64,000 nt of DNA. Origin: Streptomyces colonosanans. GTDB taxonomy: Bacteria > Actinomycetota > Actinomycetes > Streptomycetales > Streptomycetaceae. The stretch is taken from contig NZ_MLYP01000046.1 of NCBI RefSeq assembly GCF_001866645.1, positions 1-64,000 of the forward strand. The letters run 5' to 3'. Below, piece after piece: positions 24,475 to 34,086 of this stretch (positions are counted from its first letter, which is position 1; every line of letters begins with the position of its first letter). Position numbers and translations under genes: made by a program. The notes under the pieces were generated by a model. That model made no database searches, had not been told where the DNA came from, and was given only the letters and a program-made list of their open reading frames with translations.

Positions 24475-27057
24475 CTACGCCGCGGCCGCGTCCGCCGCCT
24501 GTGCCTTCAGCGCCCGCTCGACGCCCGAGCGCGACTCCGAGACCAGTCGCCGCAGCGCCGGGGGCGGCTCGGCGGCGGCCAGCCACGCGTCGGTCTTCGC
24601 CAGCGTCGCCTCGAAGACCTGGACCGACGGATACAGGCCGGTCACGATCTGCTGGGCGATCTCATGGGAGCGGGAGTCCCAGATGTCCTTGACCACCTCG
24701 AAGTACCGGTCCGTGTACGGAGTGAGCAGCTCACGCTGGTCGGTCTGGACGAAGCCGGCGATCACCGCCTCCTGCACGGCGTTCGGCAGCTTGTCGGACT
24801 CGATGACCGACGCCCAGGCCTCGGCCTTGGCCTCCGCGGTCGGGCGGGCGGCGCGGGCGGTGGCCGCATGCCGCTCACCGGCCGCCGTCTTGTCCCGCTC
24901 CAGCTCGCCCGCGATCTCCGTCTCGTCGAAACGGCCCACCGCCGCGAGCCGCTCCACGAACGCCCAGCGCAGCTCGGTGTCGACGACCAGCCCCTCGATG
25001 GTCTGCGAACCGTCCAGCAGCCCCTCCAGGAGGTCCAGCTGCTCCGGCGTACGCGCGGTCGCGGCGAAGGCACGCGCCCACGCCAGCTGGTGGTCGCCGC
25101 CCGGCTCGGCGGCGCGCAGATGGGCGAGGGTCGCGTCCGTCCACCGGGTCAGCAGCGCCTCGCGGGTGGCCGGGGCGGCGTACTGGTCGACGGCCAGCTT
25201 CACCTGGCGGTGCAGCGACTGCACGACACCGATGTCCGACTCCTTGCCGATGCCGGACAGGACGAGGGAGAGGTAGTCGCGGGTCGCCAGCTCCGCGTCA
25301 CGGGTCATGTCCCAGGCCGAGGCCCAGCACAGGGCACGCGGCAGCGACGACTCGAAGTCGCCCAGGTGCTCGGTGACGAAGGCGAGGGACTTCTCGTCCA
25401 GGCGGACCTTCGCGTACGACAGGTCGTCGTCGTTGAGCAGGATCACGTCCGGGCGGCTCCGGCCGACCAGCTGCGGCACGGCGGTCAGCTCGCCGTCGAC
25501 GTCCAGCTCGATCCGGCCGTCCTTCTCGCGCACCAGCCGGCCGTCGCCCGAACCGTCCACGCTGTACAGGCCGATGGCGATGCGGTGGGGACGCAGGGTC
25601 GGCTCGCCCTTCGCGCCGGCCGGGAGTGCCGGGGCCTCCTGGCGGATGGCGAAGGAGGTGATGACGCCGCTGTCGTCCGTCTCGATCTCCGGGTGGAGGG
25701 TGTTGATGCCCGCCGTCTCCAGCCACTTCTTCGACCACGTCTTCAGGTCGCGGCCGGAAGTCTTCTCCAGGGCGCCCAGCAGGTCGGACAGACGGGAGTT
25801 GGCGTACGCGTGCTGCTTGAAGTACGCCTGGACACCCGCGAAGAACTCGTCCATGCCGACGTAGGCGACGAGCTGCTTGAGGACCGAGGCGCCCTTGGCG
25901 TACGTGATGCCGTCGAAGTTGACGAGGACGTCGTCGAGGTCGTTGATCTCGGCCATGATCGGGTGGGTCGACGGCAGCTGGTCCTGCCGGTACGCCCACG
26001 TCTTCATGGAGTTGGCGAAGGTCGTCCAGGAGTGCGGCCACCGGCTCTCGGGGTGGTACGCCTGGCAGGCGATGGAGGTGTAGGTGGCGAACGACTCGTT
26101 CAGCCACAGGTCGTTCCACCACTCCATGGTCACCAGGTCGCCGAACCACATGTGGGCCAGCTCGTGCAGGATCGTCTCGGCACGCAGCTCGTACGCGGCG
26201 TCGGTGACCTTGGACCGGAAGACGTACTGGTCGCGAATGGTGACCGCGCCCGCGTTCTCCATCGCGCCCGCGTTGAACTCCGGTACGAAGAGCTGGTCGT
26301 ACTTCTTGAACGGGTACGCGTAGTCGAACTTCTCCTGGAACCAGTCGAAGCCCTGCCGGGTCACCTCGAAGATGGCGTCGGCGTCCAGGAACTCGGCCAG
26401 GGAGGGCCGGCAGTAGATGCCGAGCGGGACGTTCTGCCCGTCCTTCTCGTACACGCTGTGCACGGACTGGTACGGGCCCACGATCAGAGCCGTGATGTAC
26501 GTCGAGATCCGCGGGGTCGGCTCGAAGACCCAGACGTCGTCCTTGGGCTCGGGGGTGGGCGAGTTGGAGACGACGCTCCAGCCGGTGGGCGCCTTCACGG
26601 TGAACTGGAAGGTGGCCTTGAGGTCCGGCTGCTCGAACGACGCGAACACCCGTCGCGCGTCGGGCACCTCGAACTGGGTGTAGAGGTACGCCTGCTGGTC
26701 GACGGGGTCGACGAAGCGGTGCAGGCCCTCACCGGTGTTGGTGTACGCGCAGTCGGCGACCACGCGGAGCACGTTGCGCCCCTCGAGGAGCCCGGGCAGC
26801 GCGATCCGCGAGTCCTTGAAGACCTCGGCGGGGTCCAGCGGGTCGCCGTTGAGGGTGACCTCGTGGACGGCCGGGGCCACCAGGTCGATGAAGGACTCCG
26901 CGCCGTTCTCCGCGGAGTCGAAGCGCACCGTGGTCGCGGACCGGTAGGTACCGCCCTCCTGCGCGCCGGAGAGGTCGAGATCGATCTCGTACGAGTCAAT
27001 GGTGAGCAGCTTCGCCCGCTGCTGCGCCTCTTCGCGAGTCAGGTTTGTGCCAGGCAC
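24475..27057 (-). CDS. pepN: Aminopeptidase N, M1 family (first copy)
   Basis: An 860-aa zinc aminopeptidase that removes N-terminal residues from peptides in the late steps of cytosolic protein turnover. The exopeptidase motif is GAMENAGAVTIRDQY; the zinc site is HELAHMWFGDLV...WLNESFA (HEXXH-x18-E). An ERAP1-like helical C-terminal domain fills the last third. The GTG at 27057 (VPGTNLTREEAQQRA) has GAGGAG 9 nt upstream and matches the start of the paralogue at 37950. It is monocistronic with a strong terminator. In S. coelicolor pepN belongs to the SigR disulphide-stress regulon, but no SigR-like -35/-10 pair is visible here. Confidence 0.95.
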   Translation of the reverse strand: MPGTNLTREEAQQRAKLLTIDSYEIDLDLSGAQEGGTYRSATTVRFDSAENGAESFIDLVAPAVHEVTLNGDPLDPAEVFKDSRIALPGLLEGRNVLRVVADCAYTNTGEGLHRFVDPVDQQAYLYTQFEVPDARRVFASFEQPDLKATFQFTVKAPTGWSVVSNSPTPEPKDDVWVFEPTPRISTYITALIVGPYQSVHSVYEKDGQNVPLGIYCRPSLAEFLDADAIFEVTRQGFDWFQEKFDYAYPFKKYDQLFVPEFNAGAMENAGAVTIRDQYVFRSKVTDAAYELRAETILHELAHMWFGDLVTMEWWNDLWLNESFATYTSIACQAYHPESRWPHSWTTFANSMKTWAYRQDQLPSTHPIMAEINDLDDVLVNFDGITYAKGASVLKQLVAYVGMDEFFAGVQAYFKQHAYANSRLSDLLGALEKTSGRDLKTWSKKWLETAGINTLHPEIETDDSGVITSFAIRQEAPALPAGAKGEPTLRPHRIAIGLYSVDGSGDGRLVREKDGRIELDVDGELTAVPQLVGRSRPDVILLNDDDLSYAKVRLDEKSLAFVTEHLGDFESSLPRALCWASAWDMTRDAELATRDYLSLVLSGIGKESDIGVVQSLHRQVKLAVDQYAAPATREALLTRWTDATLAHLRAAEPGGDHQLAWARAFAATARTPEQLDLLEGLLDGSQTIEGLVVDTELRWAFVERLAAVGRFDETEIAGELERDKTAAGERHAATARAARPTAEAKAEAWASVIESDKLPNAVQEAVIAGFVQTDQRELLTPYTDRYFEVVKDIWDSRSHEIAQQIVTGLYPSVQVFEATLAKTDAWLAAAEPPPALRRLVSESRSGVERALKAQAADAAAA

Positions 27058-27295
27058 GCGGTCATCTCCTCGGTATGTGTGGGTTGCGCCATCCTTGCAC
27101 GTCGTCACCACATTGGGCGATGAACGGGGCCTGATGCACCGTCCGCCGGCACGGCACCGCGCGCAGGTGAGGCCCCGCCCCGGACCTTCGCTTCGGCCTG
27201 GACGGACTTGCCTGCGGACACCGCACGGACCGGATCCGGAACGCGACGTCCGGAATCCGCCGGAGAACCGCGCGGGCGGGCGAGAGCCTGGGGCC

Positions 27296-27769
27296 ATGAC
27301 GACGTACACGGCACGCCCCATCGAACCGGCAGTCCTGAAGGAGCTTCGCACCACCGATGACGCCGGCCGCCCCATGAATCCCTTCACGGACCGGGAGGGC
27401 GGCGCGCCCCTGCGCTGCTGCCTGCGCCGCAGTGCGCCCGGCGAGCGGATCGCCTTGGTCTCCTACGCGCCCCTGCGGCGTTGGGCGGCACGGACGGGCG
27501 CCGCCTTGGGCGCGTACGACGAGCAGGGGCCGGTCTTCCTTCACGCTGACGAGTGCGAGGGCCCCGACCTGCGCGGACATCCGTTCTCGAACGCCCACCG
27601 CACCGTCCGCCGCTACTCCCGGGAGGGCCACATCCTCGGTGGCCGTCTGGTCGAGGAAGACTTCGAGGCGGCCTTCGCGGAGGCGTTCGCCGACCCGGCC
27701 GTGACGCTCGTCCACGTCCGGGCTGTGGAATACGGGTGCTTCCTGTACGAGGTCCGCAGGGACCGATGA
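27296..27769 (+). CDS. DUF1203 family protein
   Basis: A 157-aa cytosolic protein of the DUF1203 family: RCCLRRSAPGERIALVSYAP and GPVFLHADECEG near the centre are the conserved blocks, followed by VTLVHVRAVEYGCFLYEV at the end. Function unknown for the family. ATG at 27296 with GGGG at -6. It is divergent from pepN and convergent with asd, sharing a terminator. Confidence 0.85.
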   Translation: MTTYTARPIEPAVLKELRTTDDAGRPMNPFTDREGGAPLRCCLRRSAPGERIALVSYAPLRRWAARTGAALGAYDEQGPVFLHADECEGPDLRGHPFSNAHRTVRRYSREGHILGGRLVEEDFEAAFAEAFADPAVTLVHVRAVEYGCFLYEVRRDR

Positions 27770-27779
27770 GGAACCGGAC

Positions 27780-27825
27780 ACGCCGAAGGGGCGCGCACCG
27801 CTGCCGGTGCGCGCCCCTTCGGCGT
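27780..27825. terminator. Bidirectional terminator, DUF1203 gene / asd
   Basis: Perfect 21-bp stem with a 4-nt loop centred at 27802, between convergent stops. Confidence 0.9.
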
Positions 27826-27835
27826 ATGACGGTTC

Positions 27836-28852
27836 CTACTCGCTCAGCTCCGCCGCCACCAGTTCCGCGATCTGCACCGCGTTCAGGGCCGCGCCCTTGC
27901 GCAGGTTGTCGCTGGAGACGAACAGGGCGAGGCCGTGCTCCACCGTCTCGTCCGAGCGGATGCGGCCCACGTACGACGCGTCCTGACCGGCCGCCTGGAG
28001 CGGGGTCGGGATGTCGGAGAGGACCACACCCGGGGCGCCGGCCAGCAGTTCCGTCGCGCGCTCCACCGACAGCGGACGCGTGAAGCGGGCGTTGACCTGG
28101 AGGGAGTGGCCGGAGAAGACCGGGACGCGGACGCAGGTGCCGGAGACCTTCAGCCCCGGGATCTCCAGGATCTTGCGGGACTCGTTGCGGAGCTTCTGCT
28201 CCTCGTCGGTCTCGTGCAGGCCGTCGTCGACGAGGTTGCCCGCGAAGGGGAGGACGTTGAAGGCGATCGGGCGCTTGTAGACCGCCGGGTCGGGGAAGTC
28301 GACCGCCTCGCCGTCGTGGGTCAGCTTGTCGGCGTCGGCGATCACCTTCTGGGCCTGGCCGTGCAGTTCCGCCACGCCCGCGAGGCCCGAGCCGGACACC
28401 GCCTGGTAGGTGGCGACCACCAGCGCCTCGAGGCCCGCCTCCTCGTGCAGCGGCTTCAGCACCGGCATGGCGGCCATCGTCGTGCAGTTCGGGTTGGCGA
28501 TGATGCCCTTCGGCCGGTTCACGATCGCGTGCGGGTTCACCTCGGAGACGACCAGCGGTACGTCCGGGTCCCGGCGCCAGGCGGAGGAGTTGTCGATCAC
28601 CACGGCGCCCTGCGAGGCGACCTTCTCGGCCAGCGCCTTCGAGGTCGCGCCGCCCGCGGAGAACAGCACGATGTCCAGGCCCGTGTAGTCGGCCGTCGCC
28701 GCGTCCTCCACCGTCACGCCGTCCAGGACCGTCCCCGCCGAACGGGCGGACGCGAACAGGCGCAGCTGGGTGACCGGGAAGTTCCGTTCCGTGAGGATCC
28801 CGCGCATGACCGTGCCGACCTGACCGGTGGCTCCGACGATTCCGACCCTCAC
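27836..28852 (-). CDS. asd: Aspartate-semialdehyde dehydrogenase
   Basis: A 338-aa enzyme that reduces aspartyl phosphate to aspartate semialdehyde with NADPH, the branch point to lysine/diaminopimelate, threonine and methionine. The NADP-binding start is VRVGIVGATGQVGTVM; the active-site Cys is in IIANPNCTTMA; YQAVSGSGLAGVAELHGQ is the substrate loop. The start GTG at 28852 has GAGGGAG upstream. No aspartokinase gene is adjacent, as for the second asd (SCO2640) of S. coelicolor, so this may be the stand-alone copy. Confidence 0.95.
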   Translation of the reverse strand: MRVGIVGATGQVGTVMRGILTERNFPVTQLRLFASARSAGTVLDGVTVEDAATADYTGLDIVLFSAGGATSKALAEKVASQGAVVIDNSSAWRRDPDVPLVVSEVNPHAIVNRPKGIIANPNCTTMAAMPVLKPLHEEAGLEALVVATYQAVSGSGLAGVAELHGQAQKVIADADKLTHDGEAVDFPDPAVYKRPIAFNVLPFAGNLVDDGLHETDEEQKLRNESRKILEIPGLKVSGTCVRVPVFSGHSLQVNARFTRPLSVERATELLAGAPGVVLSDIPTPLQAAGQDASYVGRIRSDETVEHGLALFVSSDNLRKGAALNAVQIAELVAAELSE

Positions 28853-29188
28853 GGCGACTCCCTCTGTCTGTGCTGTACGTACCTTTTGCTCGGCCGAGGC
28901 TTCTCCATCATGCGGCCGACCCCGGCACACCTGTCCAATTCTCTGCATGGTGTGCCCAAGGAGTGGGACGTGACCGTCCGGCCGCCGGTTGCAGATGTCC
29001 GGCGTCCACCCTCTCTGAGCTGGGGGAATCCGGCTGCCGGGCACCCCGGACCGCAAGCCGTGCCGCCCCGCGCCTGCCCGGCGCACACCACGGTGTGACG
29101 TACGCCTCTTTCGCATGCCCGTGGAAGTCGGCCGAACGTTTCGGGCCGCTGTGGCGTCGTAGGGGGACGCGGAGAAGGGGAGGGTGCT
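28853..29188. other. Divergent intergenic region asd / ECF sigma
   Basis: 336 nt without a gene. It should hold the asd promoter (minus) and the sigma-factor promoter (plus). The best plus-strand signal is the ECF-like pair at 29134-29158. Confidence 0.45.
29134..29158 (+). promoter_or_regulatory. Candidate ECF-type autoregulatory promoter
   Basis: GAAC (29134-29137), 17 nt, CGTC (29155-29158), resembling the GGAAC...CGTC promoters of SigE-like ECF factors, about 30 nt before the sigma gene. Confidence 0.4.
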
Positions 29189-29722
29189 GTGCTGCGCAGA
29201 ATGGCCCGCCGCGGGCCGGGGGCGGACCACACGGTGGACGACCCCCTGGACGCGGCCCAGGAACGGAGGGTGCGGGCGGTGCTCGCGCTCGGCGGGGTGC
29301 CGCAGGCGGACCTGCCGGACGGGGTACAGCAGGTCCGCCTGCGGCTGCTGGAGCGGGCCGCGAGCGGACGCGAGGCGCCGCGGGACGTCTCGGCGTGGGC
29401 GGCGGTCGTCGCCTCCAACCTGGCGATGGACTGGCACCGGGCCAAGCGCCGCCAGGAGCGGCTCGGCGAGCGCCTTGCCGTGCTCCGGCCGGTCGAGCAC
29501 TCCTCGGGTGAGGACTCCCGGTTGCTCTCCCTCGCCGTCGCCCAGGGCCTGGACGAGCTGCCCGACGCCCAGCGCCAGGTTCTCGTCCTGCGCTTCTACG
29601 CCGATCTGCCGGTCCGGGGGATCGCGCAGGAACTCGGCATCCCCGAGGGCACGGTCAAGAGCAGGCTCCACTCGGCGGTCCGCGCGCTGCGCGACCGTCT
29701 GCACGAGAACGAGGTGGTGTGA
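29189..29722 (+). CDS. ECF RNA polymerase sigma factor
   Basis: A 177-aa ECF sigma factor. Region 2 is at about 35-90 (DVSAWAAVVASNLAMDWHRAKRRQ) and region 4 at about 115-170 (LPDAQRQVLVLRFYADLPVRGIAQELGIPEGTVKSRLHSAVRALR). The GTG at 29189 has GGGAGGG upstream. The gene is followed after 1 nt by a membrane protein gene that probably encodes its regulator. The regulon cannot be told from sequence. Confidence 0.92.
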   Translation: MLRRMARRGPGADHTVDDPLDAAQERRVRAVLALGGVPQADLPDGVQQVRLRLLERAASGREAPRDVSAWAAVVASNLAMDWHRAKRRQERLGERLAVLRPVEHSSGEDSRLLSLAVAQGLDELPDAQRQVLVLRFYADLPVRGIAQELGIPEGTVKSRLHSAVRALRDRLHENEVV

Positions 29723-29723
29723 C

Positions 29724-30422
29724 GTGGCCGCCGAGTACGACGGCGCCGACGCGCTGATGGCCGCGATCACCGGCGAGCCGCTGCCGGACGGGGCACACGC
29801 CGACGCCGCCTTCATGGCCGAGCACCGGTCGGCACGGGACGATGTGGCGCTGCTGCGCGAGCAGTTGGGGATCATCGGGGACGCTCTGGCCGAACAGGAA
29901 CCCGGGCCGCGGGCCGAGCCGGTCCGGGTGCCCCGGCCGCGACGGACGTGGATGCGCCACCCCGGCGCATGGTCTCTCGGCGTCCTCGTCGCGGCCGCCG
30001 TGACGGCCACGGTCCTGGGGATGGGATGGCTGGTCGCGCAGAACCCCGTCACCGGTTCGGCGGACGCGTCCAGCAAGCGCGCGGCGGCATCCGACCGCGC
30101 GTCCGGCTACCTGGCCTGCGCCCGGCTCGTCGTGGAGGGGCGGGTGACCGACGTCAGGGGCGTGCCGGGCAGCACCCGGGAGCGGATCACGCTGGCCGTC
30201 GACCGCCACTACGTACCCGCCACCGGCGAGGGCGAGGTCACCTTCCTCATGGACCGGGACACCGATCCCCGGCCGCACAAGGGCGAACACGTCCTCGTCG
30301 GCATCCTGGGCGGCTCCAAGGTGCCGGACCTGTGGGTGACGGGAGAGGAGGACATCGCGGGCGAACGCGCCTGGATCCTCCAGGGCCTGCCGCCGTCGGG
30401 TACGGCCAGGTGCGGGACGTGA
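29724..30422 (+). CDS. Membrane partner of the ECF sigma factor (putative anti-sigma)
   Basis: A 232-aa single-pass protein. The cytosolic N-terminus (about 1-78) is helical and acidic, a membrane helix follows (about 82-104, GAWSLGVLVAAAVTATVLGM), and the ~125-residue outside domain carries LACARLVVEGRVTDV and ERITLAVDRHYVP in a beta-rich layout. The zinc anti-sigma motif HxxxCxxC is absent. Layout and coupling (GTG 1 nt after the sigma stop, ribosome site inside the sigma gene) make it the likely anti-sigma or sensor; this is inferred from position. Ends at a terminator shared with the convergent protease. Confidence 0.75.
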   Translation: MAAEYDGADALMAAITGEPLPDGAHADAAFMAEHRSARDDVALLREQLGIIGDALAEQEPGPRAEPVRVPRPRRTWMRHPGAWSLGVLVAAAVTATVLGMGWLVAQNPVTGSADASSKRAAASDRASGYLACARLVVEGRVTDVRGVPGSTRERITLAVDRHYVPATGEGEVTFLMDRDTDPRPHKGEHVLVGILGGSKVPDLWVTGEEDIAGERAWILQGLPPSGTARCGT

Positions 30423-30439
30423 GGCGCACGCCATGCAAA

Positions 30440-30472
30440 GGGGCGGGCGCCCGCCGTACGGACGCCCGCCCC
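30440..30472. terminator. Bidirectional terminator, sigma operon / subtilase
   Basis: 10-bp GC stem (30440-30449 with 30463-30472) between convergent stops. Confidence 0.75.
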
Positions 30473-30490
30473 ATCGTCGTGCCGGCTCCG

Positions 30491-33400
30491 CTACGGGATG
30501 ACCTGGCCGATCTTCACGCTGCCGAGGCCCGCGACGGTGCCCCGGGCGTTCAGCACCTGAAGCTCACCGAAGAACTCGCGGCCGTCGGGGGCCGGTTCGT
30601 TCGCGACGACGTCGGCGGAGATCTGTGCCGTGCCGTCCGGGGTGAGCGGGTACACCTTCGCCTCGTCGACCTTGACCGAACCGAGCGACGCCGAGTAGTA
30701 CACGTCCCGGTAGTCGTAGTCCGTGGTGCCGGCCGGAACCGAGTAGGCGTCGATCTCGATGGTGTACGTGCCCGCGGCGGGCTTGGCGATGGAGACGGAC
30801 TCCTCCGAGCCGCCCTTCGCCGAGTAGGCGACCCGCTGACCGGCGGCGTTGTACACGTACAGGTCCAGGTCGGCTCCCGCGTCGGAGACGTTGCCGATGG
30901 CGACGTCCAGGCGCTCGGCCCCGGCGGGTACGACGACCGTCCTGGTGTGGGTGTCACCGTCGGCGATGGTCGGGCGCTCCGACTTCGACGAGCCCAGCGA
31001 GCCGCCCTTCAGCTTGGCGTCCAGGCCGGCGAACTTGTTCGTCAGCGTCCAGGCCACGGGGACCGGCGTACCGGCCTTCGCCTCCGGGACCGTCTGCACC
31101 GCGGGGCTGAAGTCCAGCCCGTACACCGCCGCGTTCAGCGTGAACGGGTTGTCGAAAAGCGGCGAGGTACGACGCGCCTCGACCTCGATCTCCCAGACTC
31201 CCGGCATCGGGCTGGCGTACGAACGCACGTCCGGACGGCAGGTGTTGGCCGGGTTCTCGTAGTTCGGGTAGCAGTTCGGGGTCGAGGTGGTGTCCACCGG
31301 GACACCGTAGGGGTGGATCGTGATGAAGCGGGTCTGGCTCTTGTCCTTGAGACCGCTCATCGAGACCTCGAGGGTCTTCGCACCCTCCGGGACCGTCACG
31401 AAGTACGACTGGGTGCTGTTGCGCTGCGCGACACCCGACACCGAGTAGGTCGACGACGGCTTGGCGATGTCCGTGGAGACCACGACGGTCAGCATGATCT
31501 GCCGGTCCACGCCCTCGGTGCCTCGGTCGTCGACCTCGAGGATCGCGCTGTGCACACCGATGGCGCCGGGACGCGCCTGGATCTGGACCGTCACCGGCTT
31601 GTTCAGCGGCATCGAGACCTCGGGCGAGCCGAGGATCTTGAAGGTGCCGTCGTCGTTCTTCAGGCTCAGGTGGTGCTGGACCGGACCGGCCGGACCCGTC
31701 GTGCGGGTGACCTGGACGTCGTAGGTCTTCGTCTGGCCCGTCTTCAGACCGCCCTCGCGGTCGTACAGACCGGTGCCGAAGCCGGGCGTCTTCAGTGCCC
31801 AGGACAGCGAGGTGCTGACCGGGGCCTTGACCGCGTACTGGTGCGCCGAAGCACCCTTCTCGATCGACTTCCAGGCCTTCACGATGTCGATCAGGCCCGC
31901 GCCCTCGCTGTGCGGCTGCTCGTCCTCGATGTGCCGCGCGGTCGAGGTCAGGGCGGTGCGCAGGTTCGCCGGAGTGAGGTCGATGCCCTGCTGCTTCGCC
32001 GCCGACAGCAGCAGCGCGGACGCGCCGGCCGCCTGCGGGGACGCCATCGAGGTGCCCTGGAGCATCGAGTAGCCGGCCGGGAGCGAGTAGCCGGCCTCGG
32101 CGACCGGGCCGCCGGGCAGCCAGGTCTGCGTGGTGTTGATGGCCGCGCCGGGCGCCGAGATGGTCGGCGTGAAGCCGCCGTCCTCACGCGGACCGCGCGA
32201 GGAGAACGGCATCATGGCGTACGACTTGGCCACGCCGGAACCGTAGTTGGCCGCCCAGGTCTCCTTGGAGATGGCCGCGCCGACCGAGATGACCTTGTCG
32301 GCGAGGCCGGGGTCACCGATGGTGTCGAGGCCGGGGCCGCTGTTGCCCGCCGAGATGACGAGCTGCACGCCGTAGGTGTCGATGAGCCGCGTGTACAGCT
32401 CCGCGCGGGCGTTGTTGCCGTCGTTGAGCGCCGGCAGGCCGCCGATGGACATGTTGACGATGTCGACGCCGCGGTTGGCGACGAGGTCGATCATGCCCTC
32501 GGTGAGCGCGATGTTGGTGCAGCCGCCGTTCCAGTTGCAGGCCCTGGAGGAGACGATCTTCGCGCCCGGGGCGGCGCCGTTCATCTTCCCGCCGAACAGG
32601 CTGTTCGCCGCGGTGATACCCGCGACGTGGGTGCCGTGCTCGGACTCGATGACGCCGATGTTGACGAAGTCGGCCTTCTTGCCGACCCAGGACCCGCCCT
32701 TGGGGTCCATCGGCACGTTCTTGCGGATCTCCACGACGAACGGGATGCGCAGGGCGGCGCCCGTCTTCGGGTCGGTCTTGTCCTCGCCGAAGTAGCCGAC
32801 CTGGTGGCCGTCCTTGTACGGCTTCATCGGGACGTCGTCCGTGAAGTCGCCGTTGTTGTTCAGGTCGACGCGGACGGTGCCGCTCGCCGGGTCGTAGAGG
32901 ACGCCCCACACGCTGGTGGTCTTGCCGTCGCGGTCCAGGTCTCCGTTGGCGTCGCCGCCCTTGGTCGCGGACTCGCTGAAGGTGTTGAACAGGAAGTCGC
33001 CCGCCGGCGCCTTCCAGGTCGTGCCGCCCGCGGTGAACTCGGGGCCTGTGACGCCGGTGGTCATCTGCCGCCAGGTGCCGTCGCCGTCCACGATCGGGTC
33101 GGTGGCGGTCACCCAGTCGACGATCTTCCGCTCGCCGGTGGTGGTCTTCTGCAGGGCCGGGTGGCCGAGGTCCACGCCGGAGTCGAGGATGCCGATGGTG
33201 ATGCCCCGACCGTCCGCCTTCGGGTTCTGCTTCACGAAATCGACGGCGCCCGTCTCGAAGGACGGGTTGTACGGGTTCTCGGCGGGGGTGTTCTTGCCCG
33301 GGGCGGGGTAAGTGACCGCGCTGCCCTCGCCGGAGGCGCCCTTCGCGGTGTCCGCGGCCGGGGACGGGTCGTCGAGCGGGATCTCCTGCCGCAGGTCGAT

Positions 33401-33805
33401 GGCGTGCACGGAGGACAGCTTCGAGGCGGCGGCGATGGCCGAGTCGGCCTTGCCGGTCGGCACGGTGGCGCGGACGTAGCCGAGCTTGTCGTAGGTGCGG
33501 CCCACGGAGCCGCCCTTGATCGCGTCCAGCTCCTGGGCGACCTGACCGGTCTGACCGGGCGCGGTCGCGATCATCATCGTGACGTTCTTGTCGCCATGGG
33601 CCTTGGCCTTGGCGAGCAGCTCCGCGTCGACCGAACCGAGCTTGTGTTCCGCCGACTTGGGGGTGTCGACGGGCTGGTGGTCGGCGGCGAAGGCCAGGGG
33701 TATCGGCCCGGCCGCGGAGAGTGCGGCGACGAGACCCGCGGCCACGGCTATCCGGGCCACGCGTCTCGCGCCCGTTATCGGGGCGCGGGGAGAGTCGGTC
33801 GTCAT
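30491..33805 (-). CDS. Secreted subtilisin-like serine protease (S8)
   Basis: A 1104-aa exported protease. A signal peptide (positive region, then about 20-45 hydrophobic, ending LAFAADHQ) is followed by a propeptide. The S8 catalytic domain carries Asp in IGILDSGVDLGHPAL, His in SEHGTHVAGITA and Ser in LQGTSMASPQAAGASALL; oxyanion Asn is in VISAGNSGPG. A long insert separates Asp and His. Behind it lie beta-rich domains, including pre-peptidase-like C-terminal segments (DLDLYVYNAAGQRVAYS). I choose the ATG at 33805 because AAGGGA sits 7 nt ahead; MLM at 33811 is the alternative. It probably degrades extracellular protein. Confidence 0.93.
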   Translation of the reverse strand: MTTDSPRAPITGARRVARIAVAAGLVAALSAAGPIPLAFAADHQPVDTPKSAEHKLGSVDAELLAKAKAHGDKNVTMMIATAPGQTGQVAQELDAIKGGSVGRTYDKLGYVRATVPTGKADSAIAAASKLSSVHAIDLRQEIPLDDPSPAADTAKGASGEGSAVTYPAPGKNTPAENPYNPSFETGAVDFVKQNPKADGRGITIGILDSGVDLGHPALQKTTTGERKIVDWVTATDPIVDGDGTWRQMTTGVTGPEFTAGGTTWKAPAGDFLFNTFSESATKGGDANGDLDRDGKTTSVWGVLYDPASGTVRVDLNNNGDFTDDVPMKPYKDGHQVGYFGEDKTDPKTGAALRIPFVVEIRKNVPMDPKGGSWVGKKADFVNIGVIESEHGTHVAGITAANSLFGGKMNGAAPGAKIVSSRACNWNGGCTNIALTEGMIDLVANRGVDIVNMSIGGLPALNDGNNARAELYTRLIDTYGVQLVISAGNSGPGLDTIGDPGLADKVISVGAAISKETWAANYGSGVAKSYAMMPFSSRGPREDGGFTPTISAPGAAINTTQTWLPGGPVAEAGYSLPAGYSMLQGTSMASPQAAGASALLLSAAKQQGIDLTPANLRTALTSTARHIEDEQPHSEGAGLIDIVKAWKSIEKGASAHQYAVKAPVSTSLSWALKTPGFGTGLYDREGGLKTGQTKTYDVQVTRTTGPAGPVQHHLSLKNDDGTFKILGSPEVSMPLNKPVTVQIQARPGAIGVHSAILEVDDRGTEGVDRQIMLTVVVSTDIAKPSSTYSVSGVAQRNSTQSYFVTVPEGAKTLEVSMSGLKDKSQTRFITIHPYGVPVDTTSTPNCYPNYENPANTCRPDVRSYASPMPGVWEIEVEARRTSPLFDNPFTLNAAVYGLDFSPAVQTVPEAKAGTPVPVAWTLTNKFAGLDAKLKGGSLGSSKSERPTIADGDTHTRTVVVPAGAERLDVAIGNVSDAGADLDLYVYNAAGQRVAYSAKGGSEESVSIAKPAAGTYTIEIDAYSVPAGTTDYDYRDVYYSASLGSVKVDEAKVYPLTPDGTAQISADVVANEPAPDGREFFGELQVLNARGTVAGLGSVKIGQVIP

Positions 33806-33953
33806 CAGCATCCCTTGTAGGTAAAGGAACGAGGGCGGCACGGCCGGAAGCCCGCAGGGGATCGCTCCTGGCCGCAGCCGTCCGGAATTTGGTTCCGGGT
33901 GACCGCTCAGCCTTACCGATCAACAGATGTTTGTGGAGAGTTGACCGAGGCGG

Positions 33954-33988
33954 GATGAACGCATGGCGTAATCCCGCCATGCGTCATC
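33954..33988. terminator. Inverted repeat between the AbiEi-like gene and the subtilase
   Basis: 14-bp stem with a one-base bulge (GATG + ACGCATGGCG with CGCCATGCGT + CATC), 6-nt loop. It lies about 100 nt past the AbiEi-like stop and 150 nt before the subtilase start. It may be a terminator or an operator for the protease. Confidence 0.5.
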
Positions 33989-34086
33989 GAAGACGTAGTG
34001 GGGCGGCCTGGGACAATCCTGTGAGCGTGCCGACCGTCCGAGCCGTCGAGAAATGAGGATCCGCAACCGACGGCCGCTCCTCTTCG

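Noticed and set aside
27101..27290. SigR promoter for the first pepN
   Set aside because: No GGAAT-type -35 with a correctly spaced GTT on the minus strand.
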